Position numbers and translations under genes: made by a program. From an uncultured Clostridium sp. (lineage in GTDB: Bacteria > Bacillota > Clostridia > TANB77 > CAG-508), in NCBI GenBank assembly GCA_900556695.1, contig USQA01000085.1, positions 1-5,530 of the forward strand: DNA of 5,530 nucleotides, written 5' to 3'. The notes beneath the pieces were generated by a model. That model did not search any database and was not told where the DNA came from. It worked only from the letters and a program-made list of their open reading frames with translations. Position 1 is the stretch's first letter. Every line of letters starts with the position of its first letter. Below are positions 1-5,530 of the stretch, in pieces.

Positions 1-69
1 CTACTCAAGCTTTTAATTCAAAATATTAGTTTTTTATTAGTGGTTAGTAAAATAAATTAATTTTATTTT

Positions 70-1185
70 TTATAAATTTTGTCTGTTTTCAGCTGTTTCT
101 ATATTTGTTGATGTACCAAATATTAATTTTTTAATTGCTTTAAGAAATTTAATAAGTTTGCTTTCTTTTCTAGATATGATTTTTAAAGATGTTTCTATAG
201 TACCGTATTCTAATGCGTTGTATCTTTCTTCTAATTGTTCCATTTTATTTACATAGTAATCATTGAAGAAAGAGTAACCTTCTGCAGATCCTAAGTAATC
301 TTTAAATGTGTATAATTTTTTTCTGTAGTTTCCTAATTCTTGGATATCGTATATTTTATCTAATTTTTTATCAAAATAGCTAGAAATTATTAAATTTTGT
401 GTTCTCATAAATGTAAGGAAAATTTCATTTTTTAATTCGTCAATTTTTCTTATCATTCCATCAATTTTTTTATTTCTGTCATCAACTTCAGCAATTTTGT
501 TATTTAATTTTATTATATTTTCTTCTGCATATAAAATATCATCAATAGCATTTTGAACTGCCATAAATGTTTTAGGTGTTATTGCTTGGCATAATTTATT
601 TTTAAAGTTATCATTACTATTTAATGTACTTTCAAATAAAATGTCTTCTCCAATGATGTAAGCTAATTGATTTACTAAACAGCATTCTAATGGATAATAT
701 GAAGGACTTGTTGTTTCAAAAGTGATTCCAAAATATTTTACATATTCTTTTGGAGATGCATTTATTTTTGATGCCATAAGTTGAACAGCTGCTTCGTTTA
801 GTCCTAAGCCATATGTTTTAAATTCTGTATAGTCACATAATCCCATTCTTAATAAATAATTTTTTTTATCTTTAACTTCTTGAAGATAGTGAATACACTC
901 ATGTATGGCTGTTTCACTTATGTTTGATTCTTTTATATCTTCATTAAAATAAATAGAAGTGTTTTTATAAAGATAATTTGCTTCTGCCATTCCTTTAGGC
1001 ATTTTTGCTTTATACATATTTAATCTAGATAATCGTATAAACAAGTCATTTTGATTAAGCCCATATTCTGGAAAAGTATCACATATTTTTTTTGATATAT
1101 TCATGGCGATAGAGTTTATTTTTAAAGTATCTAATTTTTCTGTAACTTCAATTCCATCTTTTTTTAAATCTGATTTTATACTCAT
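70..1185 (-). CDS. Putative HExxH zinc metallopeptidase-like protein, family unknown (371 aa)
   Basis: I do not recognise a named family. The clearest signature is HECIH at residues 95-99, in a helix-like context (ETAIHECIHYLQ), which fits the HExxH zinc site of metallopeptidases. At residues 129-134 there is LNEAAV, with Glu131 32 residues after the second His. In gluzincins a Glu in an NExxx helix is the third zinc ligand, so H95, H99 and E131 are the inferred ligands and E96 the catalytic base. There is no N-terminal signal peptide and no clear membrane segment, so the protein is probably cytoplasmic. Residues about 219-258 are charged and heptad-like, suggesting a coiled coil, and the C-terminal third is helical and lysine-rich. 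The start is well supported: AAGGAGAA lies at 1191-1198, with 7 nt between GGAG and the ATG. It is transcribed divergently from the coiled-coil gene. The substrate is unknown; a peptidase-like fold without activity is possible. Confidence 0.8.
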   Translation of the reverse strand: MSIKSDLKKDGIEVTEKLDTLKINSIAMNISKKICDTFPEYGLNQNDLFIRLSRLNMYKAKMPKGMAEANYLYKNTSIYFNEDIKESNISETAIHECIHYLQEVKDKKNYLLRMGLCDYTEFKTYGLGLNEAAVQLMASKINASPKEYVKYFGITFETTSPSYYPLECCLVNQLAYIIGEDILFESTLNSNDNFKNKLCQAITPKTFMAVQNAIDDILYAEENIIKLNNKIAEVDDRNKKIDGMIRKIDELKNEIFLTFMRTQNLIISSYFDKKLDKIYDIQELGNYRKKLYTFKDYLGSAEGYSFFNDYYVNKMEQLEERYNALEYGTIETSLKIISRKESKLIKFLKAIKKLIFGTSTNIETAENRQNL

Positions 1186-1215
1186 TATAATTCTCCTTAT
1201 ATATACAAATATTAT

Positions 1216-1244
1216 ACTATAAAAATGTTGTTTATATATTTCAA
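1216..1244 (-). promoter_or_regulatory. Probable sigma-A-type promoter of the HExxH gene
   Basis: Read on the minus strand, TTGAAA (1239-1244) is followed by 17 bp and then TATAGT (1216-1221). A perfect TATAAT overlaps it at 1211-1216, but that one is 22 bp from the TTGAAA, which is too far. Either hexamer leaves a short leader of about 20-25 nt before the ATG. The AT-rich background makes chance matches easier, so the assignment is moderate. Confidence 0.5.
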
Positions 1245-1329
1245 GAGTGTTAAAAATTATTTACAGTTTAATTACAACTAAGGAAAAATTGAAATGGTGA
1301 AAATGTCGAAAAATGTAGATGAAAAATTC

Positions 1330-1358
1330 TTGACAGTAGAATGTTAAATATGTATAAT
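1330..1358 (+). promoter_or_regulatory. Exact-consensus sigma-A promoter of the coiled-coil gene
   Basis: TTGACA (1330-1335), a 17-bp spacer and TATAAT (1353-1358) match the vegetative consensus at all twelve positions with ideal spacing. Upstream, A-tracts centred near 1286, 1301, 1311 and 1324 could act as an UP element. Transcription would begin near 1365, giving a leader of about 41 nt. A promoter this strong is unusual for a small uncharacterised gene and suggests either high expression or a repressed promoter. See the dyad that overlaps its 3' edge. Confidence 0.85.
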
Positions 1359-1383
1359 TGTAACACAATTAATTGTATTACAA
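1358..1383. promoter_or_regulatory. 26-bp dyad (operator candidate) over -10 edge and transcription start
   Basis: A near-perfect inverted repeat is centred at 1370.5. The inner 12 bp, ACAATTAATTGT (1365-1376), is an exact palindrome, and the outer arms TTGTAA (1358-1363) and TTACAA (1378-1383) match exactly. The only broken pair is C1364/A1377. It starts at the last base of the -10 box and covers the predicted start site, the usual position for a repressor operator. Two alternative pairings use the same bases: AATTGT-AAC-ACAATT (1356-1370), and a 7-bp hairpin TTGTATT/AATACAA (1373-1379 with 1384-1390) ending just before the Shine-Dalgarno. Control at the RNA level therefore cannot be excluded. 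The binding protein is unknown. Confidence 0.55.
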
Positions 1384-1390
1384 AATACAA

Positions 1391-1399
1391 AAAGGAGGT
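1391..1399 (+). promoter_or_regulatory. Ribosome binding site that sets the start of the coiled-coil gene
   Basis: AAAGGAGGT is an almost complete complement of the 16S rRNA 3' end. GGAGG ends 7 nt before the ATG at 1406. The reading frame is open from an earlier ATG at 1373, but that codon lies inside the dyad, has no Shine-Dalgarno, and would place this site inside the coding sequence. ATG 1406 is therefore preferred. Confidence 0.9.
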
Positions 1400-1405
1400 A
1401 ATAGT

Positions 1406-1744
1406 ATGACAAAAATGGAAAAAATAGAATTCATGCAAGATTTAAAATGCATGATGGAAGAAACTGTAGATAAGGCAATTGAACCATTAAAGGAAGACAT
1501 TAAAGAATTAAAATGTAAAGTTGAAGTTATTCCCAATATGCAGGAAGATATTCGAAATATAAGTAAATCAGTAGCAGTAATAGAAGTAGAGCATGGCAAA
1601 AAATTAGATATATTATTTGAAGCACTTGATATAAATTCTGACAATATTGAAATAAATAAAAAGCAAATAAGAAAGTGCGAAAGAAGAATAGAAAAGAATG
1701 AAGCAGAAATTTATTGCCTAAAAACTAATTTAAGTAAAGTATAA
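1406..1744 (+). CDS. Small coiled-coil protein of unknown function (112 aa)
   Basis: This is a soluble, highly charged, almost wholly helical protein. Residues about 15-60 show heptad-like spacing (EPLKEDIKELKCKV, then NMQEDIRNISKSVAVIE). A short segment HGKKLDILFEAL follows at 63-74, and a second coiled coil occupies about 77-112 (NKKQIRKCERRIEKNEAEI). The pattern of a helix, then V-x-x-IE-x-xHGKKLD-x-LF, then a second coiled coil is one I have seen in many short clostridial and phage-associated hypothetical proteins with no established function. There is no helix-turn-helix, signal peptide or membrane segment. Cysteines at 15, 37, 91 and 104 do not form a recognisable metal-binding pattern. 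It stands alone with its own strong promoter, diverges from the HExxH gene and converges on leuS. The start at 1406 is fixed by the Shine-Dalgarno at 1391-1399. Oligomerisation or a scaffold role is inference only. Confidence 0.8.
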   Translation: MTKMEKIEFMQDLKCMMEETVDKAIEPLKEDIKELKCKVEVIPNMQEDIRNISKSVAVIEVEHGKKLDILFEALDINSDNIEINKKQIRKCERRIEKNEAEIYCLKTNLSKV

Positions 1745-1784
1745 GCCTACTAAGATAATGTTTTTAAATCTTAATAGACTTATA
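1740..1784 (-). terminator. Hairpin between convergent genes, probable leuS (possibly bidirectional) terminator
   Basis: The arms at 1740-1756 and 1768-1784 pair over 17 bp around an 11-nt loop. Read as minus-strand RNA every pair forms, two of them as G-U wobbles. Read as plus-strand RNA the same two positions are C-A mismatches. The hairpin therefore favours the minus strand, that is leuS, whose stop codon lies 8 bp before it. Neither side has a clean U-tract: the minus strand continues CUUUACUU, and on the plus side a T5 run sits in the loop. It is a weaker terminator than the textbook type. It also overlaps the stop codon of the coiled-coil gene (1742-1744). Confidence 0.5.
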
Positions 1785-1792
1785 ACAAAAAT

Positions 1793-4189
1793 TTATTTCA
1801 CAACAATATTATAAATCTTATTTTTAACATATATTTCTTTTATAATTGTTTTTCCATCTAATTTATATTCAATTGCATCATGTACTTTTTTCTTTATGGA
1901 ATTTTCATCTTCATCTAAAGAAATTTGAATAGTTGCTTTAAGTTTTCCATTAAATTGAATAGGTAAAGTTATTTCATTATTAATTGTTTTTTCTTCATCA
2001 AATGTAGGCCATTTTTCATAACTAATTGTACCACTATGATTTAATGACAAATTCCATAATTCTTCAGTAATGTGCGGTGCAATAGGATTTAATAATTTTA
2101 GGAATCCTTCTGCGTATTCTGTAGGGAATATATCTTCTTTATTGACAGCATTTATAAAAATCATCATTTGAGAAATTGCAGTATTAAAATTCATTGTTTC
2201 ATAATCATTAGTAACTTTTTTTACTGTATAATGATATTCTCTTTCTAGATTTTTATTTTCAGAATTTTGGATTTTATTTGATTCAACATATAATCTCCAA
2301 ACTTTTTCTAAGAATTTTTTAGAGCCATCAATTCCGTTTGGATCCCAAGGTTTTGCAGCATCTATAGGTCCCATAAACATTTCATAAACTCTTAAAGAGT
2401 CTGCACCATATTCTTTTACCATATCATCAGGGTTTATTACATTTCCTTTTGATTTACTCATTTTTTCACCATTAGTTCCAAGGATCATTCCTTGATGACG
2501 AAGTTTAGCAAAAGGTTCTTTAACAGGTGATAAACCTTTATCAAATAAGTATTCATTCCAAAATCTAGAATATAATAAGTGCCCAACTGCGTGTTCAGGT
2601 CCACCAACATATAAATCAACAGGCATCCAATGTTTTAATAATTCTTGATTTGCAAATTCGTTATCATTTTTTGGGTCGATATATCTTAAGAAATACCAAC
2701 TAGATCCAGCACTTCCTGGCATTGTACTTGTTTCTCTTTTTACATTTTTGCCATCAAATGTAGTGTTAACCCAATTTGTAGCTTTATCTAATGGAGAGTC
2801 ACCAGATTTTGAAGGACTATAGTCTTCAAGTTCAGGTAATACTAAAGGTAAATCAGACTCTGGTAAAATATAAGCTTTATCATTTTCATCATAAACTACA
2901 GGGATTGGTTCTCCCCAATAACGTTGTCTTGCAAATATCCATTCTCTTAATTTATAATTTATTTTTTTATTTCCAATATTTTTTTCTTCAAGCCATGATA
3001 TCATTTTATTTATAGAGTCTTCTTTATTTAATCCATTTAAAAAGTCTGAATTAATGTGTACTCCATCACCAACAAATGCTTCTTTTGAAATATCTCCGCC
3101 TTCTAATACAGGAATAATTTTTAATCCGAATTTAGTTGCAAATTCATAATCTCTTTGATCATGTGCAGGGACAGCCATAATTGCTCCTGTACCATATGTA
3201 ACTAAGACATAATCAGAAATCCAAATTGGTATTTTTTCATTATTTACAGGATTTATAGCATAACTTCCTGTAAATACACCAGTTTTGTCTTTGTTTAATT
3301 CGGTTCTTTCTAAATCTGATTTAGAAGCAGCTTGTTTTATATAATTTTCTATAGCTTGTTTTTGTTCAGGAGTAGTTAACTTAGATATTAGTTCATGCTC
3401 AGGTGAAAGTACACAGTATGTTGCTCCAAATAAAGTATCAGGTCTTGTTGTAAATACAGTAAATTCTAGATTGTCGTTATTTGCAACTTTAAATTTAACT
3501 TCTGCGCCAACTGATTTTCCTATCCAATTTTTTTGAATTTCTTTTGTTGATTCAGGCCAGTCAAGTTCGTTTAATCCTTCTAATAATTTTTCAGCATATT
3601 TAGGTATATCTAAAACCCATTGTTTCATATTCTTACGAACTACAGGGAATCCACCTCTTTCACTTTTTCCATTTATAACTTCATCATTAGATAAAACGCA
3701 TCCTAATTCTTCACACCAGTTAACAGGCATTTCAACTAATTTTGCTAAACCATCTTTATACAATTGGCTAAATATCCATTGAGTCCATTTATAAAATTCA
3801 GAATCACATGTTGCAAGTTCTTTATCCCAATCGAAAGAAAAACCAAGCATTTTTAATTGCTTTTTAAAAGTTTCAATATTTTTTCTTGTAAATCCAGCTG
3901 GATGGTTACCTGTTTTTATTGCATATTGTTCTGCTGGAAGACCAAATGCATCCCATCCCATAGGATGAAGAACATTATAACCTTGCATTCTTTTCATTCT
4001 AGATATTATATCAGTTGCTGTATATCCTTCTGGATGTCCAACATGAAGACCTTGTCCAGATGGATAAGGAAACATATCTAATGCATAGTATTTAGGCTTA
4101 GAAAAATCCCATACATCTGTATAAAAAGTTTTATTTTTTTCCCAATAATCTTGCCATTTTTTTTCTATTTCTATAAAGTTATATCCCAT
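1793..4189 (-). CDS. leuS: Leucyl-tRNA synthetase, complete (798 aa)
   Basis: This cytoplasmic class Ia synthetase charges tRNA-Leu with leucine using ATP. The HIGH-type signature is HVGH at residues 49-52, within a PYPSGQGLHVGHPEGYTATD context. KMSKS is at 576-580. The CP1 editing domain, which hydrolyses mischarged tRNA, spans roughly 225-415 and carries TTRPDTLFGATY (from 247) and YGTGAIMAVPAHDQRD (332-347). The core motif GSAGSSWYFLRY is at 492-503. The anticodon-binding and C-terminal domains fill about 640-798 (NPIAPHITEELW at 701-712). The length matches the roughly 800 residues usual in Bacillota. In the zinc-ribbon region only Cys159 and Cys164 remain, and the second pair is replaced by SERGG, as in other Bacillota enzymes. 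The ATG at 4187-4189 is preceded by AAAGGGGC (4197-4204). The gene is intact, and I see no frameshift or missing catalytic motif. Confidence 0.98.
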   Translation of the reverse strand: MGYNFIEIEKKWQDYWEKNKTFYTDVWDFSKPKYYALDMFPYPSGQGLHVGHPEGYTATDIISRMKRMQGYNVLHPMGWDAFGLPAEQYAIKTGNHPAGFTRKNIETFKKQLKMLGFSFDWDKELATCDSEFYKWTQWIFSQLYKDGLAKLVEMPVNWCEELGCVLSNDEVINGKSERGGFPVVRKNMKQWVLDIPKYAEKLLEGLNELDWPESTKEIQKNWIGKSVGAEVKFKVANNDNLEFTVFTTRPDTLFGATYCVLSPEHELISKLTTPEQKQAIENYIKQAASKSDLERTELNKDKTGVFTGSYAINPVNNEKIPIWISDYVLVTYGTGAIMAVPAHDQRDYEFATKFGLKIIPVLEGGDISKEAFVGDGVHINSDFLNGLNKEDSINKMISWLEEKNIGNKKINYKLREWIFARQRYWGEPIPVVYDENDKAYILPESDLPLVLPELEDYSPSKSGDSPLDKATNWVNTTFDGKNVKRETSTMPGSAGSSWYFLRYIDPKNDNEFANQELLKHWMPVDLYVGGPEHAVGHLLYSRFWNEYLFDKGLSPVKEPFAKLRHQGMILGTNGEKMSKSKGNVINPDDMVKEYGADSLRVYEMFMGPIDAAKPWDPNGIDGSKKFLEKVWRLYVESNKIQNSENKNLEREYHYTVKKVTNDYETMNFNTAISQMMIFINAVNKEDIFPTEYAEGFLKLLNPIAPHITEELWNLSLNHSGTISYEKWPTFDEEKTINNEITLPIQFNGKLKATIQISLDEDENSIKKKVHDAIEYKLDGKTIIKEIYVKNKIYNIVVK

Positions 4190-4219
4190 CTAAATTGCCC
4201 CTTTCATATTAATGAAGTA

Positions 4220-4248
4220 ATTATATACCAAAATGGCTTTATTTTCAA
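4220..4248 (-). promoter_or_regulatory. leuS promoter with short leader
   Basis: On the minus strand TTGAAA (4243-4248), 17 bp and TATAAT (4220-4225) form a good vegetative promoter. Transcription would start near 4213, leaving about 24 nt before the ATG. This is only enough for the Shine-Dalgarno AAAGGGGC and rules out a T-box leader on a transcript from this promoter. Confidence 0.7.
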
Positions 4249-4285
4249 GAAAATTTTTAATATAGTAAAAGTTTTAAATCTATAT

Positions 4286-4314
4286 TTGAAATATAATTTC
4301 ATAAGTGATACAAT
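4286..4314 (+). promoter_or_regulatory. Probable promoter of the HD-domain gene / topB operon
   Basis: TTGAAA (4286-4291), 17 bp and TACAAT (4309-4314) are present, with TGA immediately before the -10 as in extended -10 promoters. The predicted start near 4321 would place the Shine-Dalgarno almost at the 5' end of the mRNA. The real start may therefore be slightly upstream, or a perfect TATAAT at 4292-4297, which lacks a good -35, may be used instead. The -35 box is back to back with that of leuS, with 37 bp between them. Confidence 0.45.
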
Positions 4315-4317
4315 TTG

Positions 4318-4326
4318 AAAGGTGAT
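4318..4326 (+). promoter_or_regulatory. Ribosome binding site that sets the start of the HD-domain gene
   Basis: AAAGGTGAT is an uninterrupted complement of the 16S rRNA 3' end (AUCACCUUU-type pairing) and ends 4 nt before the ATG at 4331. A GTG at 4322 is in frame but lies within this site and has no Shine-Dalgarno of its own, so ATG 4331 is preferred. Confidence 0.8.
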
Positions 4327-4330
4327 AGAA

Positions 4331-5107
4331 ATGATAGATATCAAAAAAGCAAAACAAGTATTAAATGAGTATATAAAAAAATATGATGACACAAATCCAA
4401 AAATTAGGCTAAAAAAAGAGCATATATTAAGAGTTGCAGATAATGCAAAAAAACTAGCTGAAAAATTAAAATTATCACAAGAAGATATTGATTTAGCAGA
4501 ATTAATAGGTCTTTTACATGATATAGGAAGATTCGAGCAAATTAAGAGATTTGATACATTCAAAGATAGACAAAGTATAGATCATGCTGTGCAAGGATTA
4601 CAAGTTTTATTTGCTGAAGGATTAATAAGAAAATTTTTAAAAGAAGATATATATGATAAAATTATTTATATAGCAATAAAAAATCATAATAAAATAGAAA
4701 TAGAAAAAGGGCTAGGAGAAAGAGAATTATTACATTGTAAAATAATTAGAGATTCAGATAAACTAGATATTTTTAATATAATAATAACAGAGCCAATAGA
4801 AAATGCAGTGTGGTTTCCAATTGATAATTTGAAAAAAGAAAAAATAACTGATAAAGTTTATGAAACGATAATGAAAGATAACGCAGCAAGATACGAAGAT
4901 TTAAAAACAAATGCAGATAATATGGTTGCATGGTATGCATATGTTTATAACATAAATTTTGATGAAACTTTAAAAGAAATAAGAAAAAGAGAATATATAG
5001 AAAAAATATCTAAAAAAATAGATTATGAAAATGAAGAAACCAAACAAAGGATGAAAAATATAAAAGAAAAGATAAATAAATATATAGATGAAAGACTTAA
5101 AAAATAA
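4331..5107 (+). CDS. HD-domain phosphohydrolase of unknown substrate (258 aa)
   Basis: HD-superfamily metal-dependent phosphohydrolases cleave phosphate esters in nucleotides, cyclic nucleotides or similar compounds. The expected metal ligands are visible in order: His31 (KEHILRVADNA), His63-Asp64 (LIGLLHDIGRFEQ), His85 (SIDHAVQG), His119 (AIKNHNKI), and Asp141/Asp143 in IIRDSDKLDIFN. The last matches the RD(A/S)DKLD signature of many stand-alone HD hydrolases. A C-terminal helical part follows (about 185-258), with WYAYVYNINFDETLKEI and then a very charged helix ending in lysines. There is no signal peptide, membrane segment, RelA/SpoT synthetase or GAF/response-regulator domain, so it is cytoplasmic and single-function. 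It diverges from leuS. Its TAA-TAA stop is followed 15 nt later by topB on the same strand, suggesting co-transcription. The substrate cannot be assigned from sequence. Confidence 0.92.
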   Translation: MIDIKKAKQVLNEYIKKYDDTNPKIRLKKEHILRVADNAKKLAEKLKLSQEDIDLAELIGLLHDIGRFEQIKRFDTFKDRQSIDHAVQGLQVLFAEGLIRKFLKEDIYDKIIYIAIKNHNKIEIEKGLGERELLHCKIIRDSDKLDIFNIIITEPIENAVWFPIDNLKKEKITDKVYETIMKDNAARYEDLKTNADNMVAWYAYVYNINFDETLKEIRKREYIEKISKKIDYENEETKQRMKNIKEKINKYIDERLKK

Positions 5108-5122
5108 TAAAGGAAAGATGAA

Positions 5123-5530
5123 ATGAGCAAGAAACTATTAATAACAGAAAAACCATCAGTAGCAATGGAATTTGCAAAAGCTTTAAAAATAACAACAAAT
5201 AGAAAAAATGGATATCTAGAATCAAATGATTGGATTATAACTTGGTGTGTAGGGCATTTGGTGACAATGAGTTATCCGGATAAATATGATGAAAAATTAA
5301 AGTTTTGGAGATTAGATACATTACCTTTTATTCCAGAACAATGGAAATATGAGATAATTCCAGCTGTACAAAATCAATTTAATATTGTACAAGGTCTAAT
5401 GCAAAGAGAAGATATTGAAGAAATTTATAATGCAGGAGACTCTGGAAGAGAGGGAGAATATATACAAAGATTAGTTTTTATGATGGCTAAACCAAATCCA
5501 AATGCAAAAATGAAAAGAGTTTGGATTGAT
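5123..5530 (+). CDS. topB: DNA topoisomerase III, N-terminal part (136 codons, cut by window edge)
   Basis: This is a type IA topoisomerase, which cuts one DNA strand through a tyrosine-phosphate link and relaxes or decatenates DNA with the TOPRIM metal site. The visible part is the TOPRIM domain. LLITEKPSVA at residues 5-14 has the catalytic Glu9, VGHL is at 43-46, and NAGDSGREGEYIQRLV at 103-118 contains Asp106, Glu110 and Glu112. KRVWID at 131-136 matches the conserved KRLWIS-type strand that follows. The DxGREGE form, with Gly where some proteobacterial enzymes have a second Asp, is the one I recall for Bacillota TopB. The start is ATG 5123, with AGGA at 5111-5114 placed 8 nt upstream. 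An ATG at 5118 runs into a stop after two codons. The catalytic Tyr domain and any zinc fingers lie beyond the edge, so a plasmid-type topoisomerase III or another type IA relative cannot be fully excluded. Confidence 0.9.
   Translation, partial: MSKKLLITEKPSVAMEFAKALKITTNRKNGYLESNDWIITWCVGHLVTMSYPDKYDEKLKFWRLDTLPFIPEQWKYEIIPAVQNQFNIVQGLMQREDIEEIYNAGDSGREGEYIQRLVFMMAKPNPNAKMKRVWID

Noticed and set aside
49..69. 8-bp stem AAAATAAA/TTTATTTT after the HExxH gene as a terminator
   Set aside because: It is entirely A-T with a 5-nt loop, and on the minus strand no U-tract follows. The gene's terminator is probably further left, outside the window.
1373..1405. Longer start (ATG 1373) for the coiled-coil protein
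   Set aside because: The extra 11 codons include the Shine-Dalgarno and the dyad. The initiation signal points to ATG 1406.
1378..1644. 88-codon minus-strand frame opposite the coiled-coil gene
   Set aside because: It is the antisense shadow of a gene with its own promoter and Shine-Dalgarno, and the protein looks like random low-complexity translation.
2791..3015. 74-codon plus-strand frame inside leuS
   Set aside because: It lies wholly within the intact leuS on the opposite strand, with no supporting signals.
3857..4081. 74-codon plus-strand frame inside leuS, Cys/Trp-rich
   Set aside because: It is antisense to the conserved N-terminal catalytic region of leuS, and the composition is that of a shadow frame.
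4322..4330. GTG 4322 as start of the HD-domain gene
   Set aside because: The GTG is part of the AAAGGTGAT ribosome binding site that serves ATG 4331.
4204..4563. 119-codon minus-strand hydrophobic frame that could be read as a membrane protein
   Set aside because: It overlaps the start of the HD-domain gene in antisense and runs through the leuS promoter. The hydrophobicity reflects reverse-complemented Lys/Asn codons.

Overview
The window is very AT-rich chromosomal-type DNA with A-biased codons. It has strong Shine-Dalgarno sequences (AAGGAG, AAAGGAGG, AAAGGTGAT) and TTGACA/TATAAT-like promoters. The leucyl-tRNA synthetase has the bacterial/Bacillota layout, and tryptophan is read from TGG (standard code). 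Together these point to a low-GC Bacillota, most likely a clostridial relative. I cannot name a species.

Layout from left to right. (1) A minus-strand gene (70-1185) encodes a 371-residue protein of unknown function with an HExxH motif and a downstream NEA motif, like a gluzincin-type zinc metallopeptidase. (2) A 220-bp divergent intergenic region holds its promoter and, on the plus strand, an exact-consensus promoter (TTGACA, 17 bp, TATAAT) followed at once by a 26-bp dyad. (3) That promoter drives a 112-residue coiled-coil protein (1406-1744). (4) A 17-bp-stem hairpin (1740-1784) separates this gene from the convergent leuS. (5) leuS (1793-4189, minus) is complete, with both active-site signatures and the editing domain. 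(6) A 141-bp divergent region carries back-to-back promoters for leuS and for the next gene. (7) An HD-domain phosphohydrolase (4331-5107, plus) lies 15 bp upstream of topB. (8) topB (DNA topoisomerase III) starts at 5123 and runs off the right edge after 136 codons.

leuS is a housekeeping translation gene. The HD gene and topB look like one operon (nucleotide or second-messenger phosphohydrolysis of unknown substrate, and type IA topoisomerase activity). The left end is less familiar: a putative intracellular metallopeptidase diverging from a small coiled-coil protein whose very strong promoter appears to be overlaid by an operator. No mobile element, CRISPR array, tRNA, rRNA or recognisable riboswitch is visible. 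I found no convincing new multi-gene system. The best leads are the HExxH protein, the operator-like dyad on the strong promoter, and the absence of a T-box leader before leuS.
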